Below are positions 1 through 4,893 of a stretch of 5,665 bases of DNA, piece after piece; position 1 is the first letter of the stretch; each line of letters opens with the position of its first letter. The DNA comes from an uncultured Sulfitobacter sp. (GTDB lineage Bacteria; Pseudomonadota; Alphaproteobacteria; Rhodobacterales; Rhodobacteraceae): contig CALAIJ010000157.1 in assembly GCA_937923365.1 (NCBI GenBank), positions 1 to 5,665 of the forward strand, written 5' to 3'. A program made the translations under genes and the position numbers. The notes below the pieces were generated by a model. The model worked only from the letters and a program-made list of their open reading frames with translations. It was not told the DNA's origin and made no database searches.

Positions 1-1951
1 CCCACTGGTCTTTCACGGCATTGAGTTCATGCCACAAGGCATCATTCGGTGAACGCGACGTGACCAGTACCAAACTGCCGCAGGCGATCCGCTGTTCCTG
101 GCCGCTATAGACACAGCCAAGGGTGACCGTATCCGCAGCCATGCCGGTCAGGTTTGACAACGGTTTGATCACCACACGTTTTTCGATCAAACGACGCTGG
201 ATACGCGCCTGCTCCAGCGTCTTTTCCGACCACGCAGAGACAACGGCTGACGGGGTCACAAAGGTCACTTCTCGTCCCGCATCAACCAACATTTCAGCCA
301 AGACACTGGCCAGATAAAACCGGTCATCGTCGAAAATGACGACGGGTCCATCCGTGCTTGCCGCCGCAGCACCTTGGGTCAATAGGTCGTCCGGTGTCAC
401 AACGCGCGCAGGGTCAAGGAACGGAAGCGCAAGACGGTTTGCGCGGCCAACCCCGTCGCGTCGCCAGCTAGCCCCCGTGGCCAGCGCGATATGGGGGGTG
501 CCATTCTCAAGCAAATCCTGCACGGTCAGAGGACTGTCGAGATAAAGTTCCGCGTTGGAGACCTGCCCAAGCTGCCACACTCTTGTGTCGCGCACACGGC
601 CCCACGCGGCCAGTCCGGGCAAAGAGGCCTCCTGCGTGACGCGCCCACCCCAGGCATGGCCTTGCTCGGCAAGGGTCACATCTGCGCCGCGCGCCGTCAG
701 CGCACTTGCCGCTTCCAGTCCCGCAGGCCCTCCTCCGACGATCAGCACCTGTTCTGGGCTGGCCAGTTTCGGGATGATTTCAGGATGCCAGCCGCGCCGC
801 CAGTCCTCTGCCATTGTGGGGTTTTGCGTGCAGCGCAGCGGGCTTTCGGTGTTGTCGCCCATGACACAGATATTGCAGCCGATACATTCGCGGATACGTT
901 CGATTTCGCCGGACCTGATCTTTTCCGGCAGGAACGGATCGGCAATCGACGGGCGCGCCGCGCCGATCAAATCAAGCTGGCCCTTTTTGACCACCCTGAC
1001 CATCGTATCAGGCGAGGTATAGCGCCCGACACCCACCACTGGTTTGGTTGTGACAGACTTCACAAAGCCTGTGTATTTCTCCTGAAATCCCTCTTGGGAA
1101 AACCGAGAGGTCTGGCTGTCATTGGACCAGTCCGACAGATTGACGTCCCAAAGGTCGGGCACCTCGGCAAGGGCTTCGATGATGTCGCGTGCCTCGGCAT
1201 CGTGCTGCATGCCCTGAGCGCCCAGCAATTCATCAACCGCAAGGCGGACGGCCACCGCGCAGGTGTCGCCCACAGCTTCCTTGGTGTCCTCTATCACCTC
1301 GCGGAACAGGCGCAGACGGTTCTCGAATGATCCGCCATATTCATCGGTGCGCTGATTGTGCCGCGCCAAGAGGAAATGATGCAGCAAGGTCATCTCGTGG
1401 CCCGCATAGGCGTAGATGATGTCGAACCCTGCTTCCTTGGCGCGCTTTGCTGCCGCAACATGCCAGCCACGGAAGGCCGCAATGTCGGCCTTGTCCATCA
1501 CGCGTGCCTGAACCGGATCATCTCCGTCCACAATCGCCCCCGTCGGGGCAAGCGGTGCAGCCCGTGTGTAGCGATTGGCCGAATGCAACCCGTTATGCGC
1601 AAGCTGGATTGCCGCCAAGCTGCCATGTGCGTGAACCGCTTGTGTGACCAGTCGCAGGGCGGGGATATCCTCTGCCCCCCAAAGGCGGGCTTGATTGGAG
1701 GGCGTCAAATCAGATGTCGGATGTATTTCGGTCTCCTGGGTGGAGACAACCCCCCAGCCCCCTTCCGCCTTGATGCCGCGCAGACGCGCTTCGGACTGCG
1801 GGTACCGATGGCCCATTCCTGTGCAATGGGGCACCTGATAAAACCGGTTTCGTGTGGTAACAGGGCCAATTCTCACAGGCTCGAACAGGAGGTCATATCG
1901 CGAAGATGGTGCCCCTGACGGATCTGGTCGGGGCGCAGTGCGGCTGTGCAT
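1..1951 (-). CDS. TMADH/DgcA-family iron-sulfur flavoprotein demethylase (C-terminus off the window)
   Basis: I translated the minus strand codon by codon: 650 residues are open without interruption and the frame leaves the window at position 1. Family members run to about 680-730 residues. From the N-terminus it shows an old-yellow-enzyme-type FMN barrel (about 19-355) with NRFYQVPHC, DEYGGSFENR and GVGRY motifs. Next is a 4Fe-4S cluster motif C356-x2-C359-x2-C362-x11-C374, then TQNP and RRGWHPE. A dinucleotide-binding GGGPAG follows at 406-411, and a second Rossmann-like segment near 537-570. Cys43 aligns with Cys30 of trimethylamine dehydrogenase, which carries 6-S-cysteinyl FMN. Tyr182/His185 and Trp275/Asp278 match its Tyr169/His172 and Trp264/Asp267. 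Its other aromatic-bowl residues, Tyr60 and Trp355, are Glu73 and Asp366 here, so trimethylamine is an unlikely substrate. An N-methylated amino acid such as dimethylglycine or N-methylproline is a better guess, but unproven. The enzyme is expected to be cytosolic and to pass electrons to an ETF or similar acceptor. ATG 1951 has a weak GGAG 11 nt upstream; an in-frame ATG at 1990 is the alternative start, and an in-frame stop lies further upstream. Confidence 0.9.
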   Translation of the reverse strand, partial: MHSRTAPRPDPSGAPSSRYDLLFEPVRIGPVTTRNRFYQVPHCTGMGHRYPQSEARLRGIKAEGGWGVVSTQETEIHPTSDLTPSNQARLWGAEDIPALRLVTQAVHAHGSLAAIQLAHNGLHSANRYTRAAPLAPTGAIVDGDDPVQARVMDKADIAAFRGWHVAAAKRAKEAGFDIIYAYAGHEMTLLHHFLLARHNQRTDEYGGSFENRLRLFREVIEDTKEAVGDTCAVAVRLAVDELLGAQGMQHDAEARDIIEALAEVPDLWDVNLSDWSNDSQTSRFSQEGFQEKYTGFVKSVTTKPVVGVGRYTSPDTMVRVVKKGQLDLIGAARPSIADPFLPEKIRSGEIERIRECIGCNICVMGDNTESPLRCTQNPTMAEDWRRGWHPEIIPKLASPEQVLIVGGGPAGLEAASALTARGADVTLAEQGHAWGGRVTQEASLPGLAAWGRVRDTRVWQLGQVSNAELYLDSPLTVQDLLENGTPHIALATGASWRRDGVGRANRLALPFLDPARVVTPDDLLTQGAAAASTDGPVVIFDDDRFYLASVLAEMLVDAGREVTFVTPSAVVSAWSEKTLEQARIQRRLIEKRVVIKPLSNLTGMAADTVTLGCVYSGQEQRIACGSLVLVTSRSPNDALWHELNAVKDQW

Positions 1952-2418
1952 ATGGGGCCATGCTCCGGTTGCAGGTTCAAGCGCCACCATAGGCCGATGG
2001 TACGCGAAAGCTCAATGACCGGATGAGCTGACGCGCAGGCGTGTTTGCGATTTTGATGGCAGGGTGCGTTGCGCTGCACAAGAGAATGCAAAGGCGGTCT
2101 GGATTGGCCAAAGCCTTATCCCTGGCGGGTACAGATTTACGCAGGATCAGCGCCTCCATCGGCGGAAATTCTACCTATACTAGATTTTTTCTGGTTAACG
2201 GCCCGTTTTTTGCTAGGATTAATCCACAATTCAAAACGATTCTTAATTTTATCTGGGGCTTCGAGGCCCGTTCATTGCGGTTTGTTCAGCGCATTTTTCT
2301 GCGCCATACCAGTGCACCAAAAGACCCGACTTGGCAGGAATTTCATCCGTGCAAGTCATTGTTCTTTCGCGCCTCGGCTGCTGTCCCATTGTGTCGTAAG
2401 ACCTGAGGGGGGTTTAAT
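1952..2418. other. Divergent intergenic region with AT-rich core
   Basis: About 470 bp separate the divergent demethylase and regulator genes. I find no convincing gene here: the short open frames on both strands lack family resemblance or ribosome binding sites. The stretch 2161-2250 is 59/90 A+T, clearly richer than the surrounding genes, and includes T-runs at 2185-2190 and 2206-2211. It also holds a short dyad AACGG-C-CCGTT at 2197-2207. Promoters for both genes are expected here. One weak plus-strand candidate is TTGTTC at 2282 with CATACC 17 bp further on, a poor match to consensus. No GGAACGC-type repeats at 11-bp spacing were found here, unlike the region at 3402-3452. Confidence 0.6.
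2405..2412 (+). promoter_or_regulatory. Ribosome binding site that fixes the GTG start of the SARP gene
   Basis: The run GAGGGGGG ends 6 nt before GTG 2419, good Shine-Dalgarno spacing. A nearby ATG at 2417-2419 is in another frame and is followed at once by TGA, so it cannot be the start. The GTG is therefore the start codon. Confidence 0.7.
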
Positions 2419-3318
2419 GTGAAACTGCGATTGTTCGGAGGTGTTCACCTCAGCCTTGAATGCGGGCAAACATTGCCCATCCCGTCCCACCGCGCGCGTG
2501 CATTGTGCGCTTTCCTTGCCATCCGGCCCGGGACAATGGTGCACCGCGAAACAATCTGTGCCGAACTTTGGCCCGAAAGCAGCGAAGCACAGGCCCGGGC
2601 GCAGTTGCGCAAAGCCATCTGGCGCATCCGCTCCGCATTTGATCGACAGGCAGCGCCCGCACCGCTTAGGGTCGAGGACCACCAGATCGGCCTTTACCCC
2701 GAGGGGCTTTGGTCCGATTGCTGGCATTTTTCGCAAACGCTGTCTGATCTTGCCCTCACACCGGACGCGGCGTTACGGCAATCAGATGCCCAGTCCCTGA
2801 TGGATGCAGCCGCGCTGCATACCGGCGCGTTTGCCGCCGGTATTTACGACAATTGGTGCCGCGATGCGCAGGACAGTTTTGCGCGTGCCCGCCTGTGTGC
2901 GATGGAGCGGTTGTTTGCCTATCACCAGCGCCAGCAGCGGTGGATACAAGCCATCGACTGGGCCCAGCGCATTCTGGAGATCGACAACCTGCGTGAACAC
3001 CTGCACCGCGGCATTATGGCATGCCACATGTCCATGGGAGACCGCCCCTCCGCCTTGCGCCAGTTCCAGATCTGCACAGAGGTGTTACAGGACGAATTGG
3101 GGGTCGGTCCCATGGCCGAAACCCAAGCCCTGCGCGACGCGATTGTAAACGGAGAGGGCCACCTTCCCAAAAAGACGGCGCCTCTGGCAGCACATGGTTT
3201 GCAAAAGATCACGTCAGGCGGATTGGTCGATCTGGACCGCGCGATAGACGCGCTTGGCACAGTGCAGCGCAGTCTGGCGAATGTGCGCACCTCGATAGGC
3301 TTTGAGACCAGAGCCTGA
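2419..3318 (+). CDS. SARP-type transcriptional activator (winged helix + BTAD domain)
   Basis: The 299-residue protein begins MKLRLFGGVHL, the usual opening of SARP (Streptomyces antibiotic regulatory protein) winged-helix domains. Residues 1-105 form an OmpR-like DNA-binding domain: HRARALCAFLAIRPG (24-38), HRETICAELWP (42-52) and AQLRKAIWRIRSAF (61-74) match helices typical of the family. Residues about 143-243 form the helical BTAD (bacterial transcriptional activator) domain, with the hallmarks LREHLHRGIMACHMSMGD, ALRQFQ and ELGVGPMAET (191-235). There is no ATPase or TPR extension, so it is a small, simple SARP. The last 55 residues are unassigned and include a possible amphipathic helix at 269-293. 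SARPs usually activate an adjacent operon by binding direct repeats spaced 11 bp apart. Exactly such repeats lie 84 bp beyond its stop codon, ahead of the tail-like genes, so that operon is its probable target. The start is GTG with a strong Shine-Dalgarno. The gene has its own terminator. Confidence 0.88.
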   Translation: MKLRLFGGVHLSLECGQTLPIPSHRARALCAFLAIRPGTMVHRETICAELWPESSEAQARAQLRKAIWRIRSAFDRQAAPAPLRVEDHQIGLYPEGLWSDCWHFSQTLSDLALTPDAALRQSDAQSLMDAAALHTGAFAAGIYDNWCRDAQDSFARARLCAMERLFAYHQRQQRWIQAIDWAQRILEIDNLREHLHRGIMACHMSMGDRPSALRQFQICTEVLQDELGVGPMAETQALRDAIVNGEGHLPKKTAPLAAHGLQKITSGGLVDLDRAIDALGTVQRSLANVRTSIGFETRA

Positions 3319-3344
3319 CCGCAGCCCCCCTTGGAAAAAGCAAC

Positions 3345-3375
3345 AAAAGCCGCCGCATGAGCGGCTTTTTTATTG
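3345..3375 (+). terminator. Rho-independent terminator after the SARP gene
   Basis: A perfect 9-bp stem, AAAAGCCGC (3345-3353) with GCGGCTTTT (3361-3369), encloses the 7-nt loop CGCATGA. It runs into a T-rich tail that continues TTTATTGTTTT. The A-rich left flank would also give a U-rich tract on the other strand, so it may work in both directions. It starts 27 nt past the regulator's stop codon and separates it from the tail operon. Confidence 0.9.
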
Positions 3376-3401
3376 TTTTATGCCAGCATCTTGCCCGATC
3401 T

Positions 3402-3452
3402 GGAACGGTTTCAGAACGCGAACGGAACACCGCTGGCACAGGCGGGGAACGC
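3402..3452 (+). promoter_or_regulatory. SARP-type operator: five heptamer direct repeats at 11-bp period
   Basis: Five heptamers begin at 3402, 3413, 3424, 3435 and 3446: GGAACGG, AGAACGC, GGAACAC, GGCACAG and GGAACGC. The spacing is exactly 11 bp each time, so they all lie on one face of the helix. The consensus is GGAACGC; within its first six bases the copies match 6, 5, 5, 4 and 6 times. The bases between heptamers are not conserved, and the positions one period before and after the array do not match. Known SARPs bind heptamer direct repeats with 11-bp period just upstream of the -10 box. The adjacent SARP gene makes this the likely binding site; binding itself is inferred. Confidence 0.72.
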
Positions 3453-3459
3453 CCTTTCC

Positions 3460-3465
3460 TCTAAA
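3460..3465 (+). promoter_or_regulatory. Candidate -10 box of an activator-dependent promoter
   Basis: TCTAAA matches TATAAT at 4 of 6 positions and starts 7 nt after the last heptamer repeat, close to the spacing seen at SARP promoters. The expected -35 position, around 3437-3442, reads CACAGG and lies within the repeat array, with no TTGACA-like element. A start of transcription near 3472 would give a leader of about 55 nt before the TTG at 3527. Confidence 0.4.
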
Positions 3466-3487
3466 CCTTTTGTTAACGATGTTGGAT

Positions 3488-3525
3488 TGGCCCTTTGGGC
3501 GGTCCCAGTCATGAAAGGGCCGCCC
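3488..3525 (+). promoter_or_regulatory. Two competing RNA hairpins over the ribosome binding site of the first tail gene
   Basis: GGCCCTTT (3489-3496) pairs perfectly with AAAGGGCC (3514-3521), with an additional T-G wobble at 3488/3522. This buries the only Shine-Dalgarno-like sequence, AAAGGG (3514-3519). Alternatively GGGCGG (3497-3502) pairs with CCGCCC (3520-3525), which leaves AAAGGG in the loop. The two stems share bases 3520-3521 and cannot form together. The start codon TTG lies 1 nt beyond the second stem. The pairing is seen in the sequence; a switching role is inferred. Confidence 0.4.
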
Positions 3526-3526
3526 C

Positions 3527-4546
3527 TTGCCTGCGCAACTGATCGACAGTTTTGATGCGACCGCCCCTTGGTCAGCGCGTACGCCTGGCGCGGCCCCCTC
3601 GGCCGAAATCCCCTTCTTCAGCGACCCCGACCTGCCCCCTGCCGCATCCGGCACGGCCAGCCTTCGGTTTGAGCCCTCTGCCGCATCGGACGGGCATTTT
3701 CTGACCCGCACCATTGCACCAACGGACCTAACCGCCTTTCCTGATCTGGTGTTGTGGCACCGCTCTGCGGCCAAGGCGACCGGCGCCGTGACCGCGCCGT
3801 TTCAGGTCCGGCTGGAACTTGGCAGCCCTGCCCTGCCCGCTGGTGCGGTTGGGAATGACTGGCACCGCTACCTGCACATCTCCAATACGGGGTCTTGGGA
3901 ACATCAACGCATCGCACTGGATGATCTGGCACCCGCCGTGCGCAGTGCTGTCGATACTATCGTGCTGCGCATGGCGATTGCTGGCACTGGCGCGCCGCTC
4001 TGGGTGGAAGGGCTCTACGCCTCTGATCCGGGCATTGCACAAGACGCCGACGCGGCCCTGCTGGCTGCATTGAACGCACAACTGGACCTCAACGGGGCCT
4101 CTGTGCCTGCTGCGATTGACGTGCCCGGACTGGCGCCGCTTACCGCACCTTGGATCCGCCTTGTGCAGTATGACGCGGTCTACGCAGGCAAGCGCGCAGG
4201 GGCCGCACAGCGCAAAACCGACTTCACCGATGACGGCCACCGCTTGCGGGACGGGGCCGAGCCTTGGGACCTGTACTACCGCATCGACTGCGTGGCCGCC
4301 AACCGGCCCGATCAGGCAGCTATGGTCGACTTCATCCTGAGCCGTCTTGGCCTCTTTAGCCGCATCGCCGCAGGCGGACGTGTGATGCGCGTGGAACGGG
4401 TGCCCAATGTGCACCCTGATGATGCGCTCTCGGCCGGACCCTTGTTGCGCTACCGCGTTCAGACATGGGCCGAGCCTAACGAGAGCCGCCCCGTCATGCC
4501 CGTATCCGAAGTATCCCTTGACCTTGATCAGACAGGAGCCGCGTGA
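3527..4546 (+). CDS. Two-domain tail-associated protein, possible Pvc16-like tail terminator/cap
   Basis: The 339-residue protein is not firmly recognised. Residues about 4-168 look beta-rich, like a jelly-roll/galactose-binding-type fold, with alternating hydrophobic stretches and aromatic motifs: FPDLVLWHRS (71-80), DWHRYLHIS (111-119), WEHQRIALDDL (124-134) and LWVEGLYASDP (158-168). Residues about 175-339 hold PWIRLVQYDAVYAGKR, then EPWDLYYRIDCVA (245-257), then a helix AAMVDFILSRLG, and finally strands. That layout resembles small tail-terminator/cap proteins of contractile systems (DUF4255/Pvc16 type), a call resting on pattern and context only. There is no signal peptide or membrane segment. 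An in-frame TGA at 3512 leaves TTG 3527 as the first usable start, with AAAGGG 7 nt upstream. The stop codon overlaps the next ATG (TGATG), so the two genes are probably co-translated. It is the first gene of the tail-like operon. Confidence 0.75.
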   Translation: MPAQLIDSFDATAPWSARTPGAAPSAEIPFFSDPDLPPAASGTASLRFEPSAASDGHFLTRTIAPTDLTAFPDLVLWHRSAAKATGAVTAPFQVRLELGSPALPAGAVGNDWHRYLHISNTGSWEHQRIALDDLAPAVRSAVDTIVLRMAIAGTGAPLWVEGLYASDPGIAQDADAALLAALNAQLDLNGASVPAAIDVPGLAPLTAPWIRLVQYDAVYAGKRAGAAQRKTDFTDDGHRLRDGAEPWDLYYRIDCVAANRPDQAAMVDFILSRLGLFSRIAAGGRVMRVERVPNVHPDDALSAGPLLRYRVQTWAEPNESRPVMPVSEVSLDLDQTGAA

Positions 4547-4893
4547 TGCCCCCGACCCCTTGCCTTCTGAAGAACACCACAACCCGCCCTGTCGAGTTGC
4601 ACATGCACACAGGTCTTGTCGTTCTTGGCCCCGGCATGACCCACCAGATCGACGGGGCGGACGCTTATTGCGACGCGCTTTTGCGCAAAGGTGTCCTCAG
4701 CAGCCACGCCCTGCCAGAAGCCAAGCCCGCCAAGAAGGCCAGGACCCCTGCCAAAAAGCCCCGCAAGAAAGCGTCAGGCATCCCAAAGGCAAAACCAGCT
4801 AAAGCAAAGAAACCGGCAAAACCTGCGCGGCCTAAACCAAAGGCGCGCGCATCCAAGCAACCCGAAACCAACACCCCCGGAGGCCCGAAATGA
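4546..4893 (+). CDS. Small protein with Lys/Pro/Ala-rich tail in the tail-like operon
   Basis: The 115-residue protein has two unlike halves. Residues 1-56 are a compact hydrophobic segment with strands VELHM and LVVLGPG and a helix DALLRKGVLS, perhaps a small beta domain. I do not recognise its family. Residues 59-115 are low complexity: of 57 residues I count 17 Lys, 4 Arg, 12 Pro and 12 Ala, with a single acidic residue. This histone H1-like composition suggests a disordered, strongly basic arm that could bind nucleic acid or an acidic surface of the particle. ATG 4546 overlaps the upstream stop by one base and has CAGGAG about 8 nt before it. GTG 4543 is an in-frame alternative adding one residue. 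Its end overlaps the sheath start by 4 nt (ATGA). The gene position argues for a structural or assembly role in the tail-like particle. Confidence 0.75.
   Translation: MPPTPCLLKNTTTRPVELHMHTGLVVLGPGMTHQIDGADAYCDALLRKGVLSSHALPEAKPAKKARTPAKKPRKKASGIPKAKPAKAKKPAKPARPKPKARASKQPETNTPGGPK

Noticed and set aside
491..1330. 279-codon open frame on the plus strand
   Set aside because: It is antisense to the intact demethylase, its translation lacks any recognisable motif, and long shadow frames are common in GC-rich genes.
1988..1990. Upstream in-frame ATG as the demethylase start
   Set aside because: No Shine-Dalgarno sequence precedes it, and it would lengthen an N-terminus already longer than in trimethylamine dehydrogenase. 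ATG 1951 was preferred, though not with certainty.
2197..2207. Dyad AACGG-C-CCGTT followed by a T-run, possibly a terminator or operator
   Set aside because: A one-base loop is impossible and the remaining 4-bp stem is too weak for a terminator. No gene ends just upstream on the plus strand.
2219..2233. TTAA-N7-TTCA, another near-match to a CtrA box in the divergent spacer
   Set aside because: It lies in a 66% A+T island where such matches are common, and has one mismatch.
2041..2422. Two plus-strand open frames of about 120 codons in the spacer
   Set aside because: No ribosome binding site, no family resemblance, and they run through the AT-rich probable promoter region.
3462..3477. TAAA-N7-TTAAC, one mismatch from the alphaproteobacterial CtrA box (TTAA-N7-TTAAC)
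   Set aside because: A one-mismatch 8-base site is expected about twice in a window of this size by chance. It also overlaps the proposed -10 box, which explains the AT-rich sequence. Not strong enough to call.
3728..4582. 284-codon open frame on the minus strand
   Set aside because: It is antisense to the cap-like gene, shows no family motifs, and contradicts the tight plus-strand operon structure.
4720..4870. Repetitive-looking AAG/CCN-rich DNA, possibly a tandem repeat
   Set aside because: It is explained by Lys/Pro/Ala codon bias in the protein tail; I see no fixed repeat unit.
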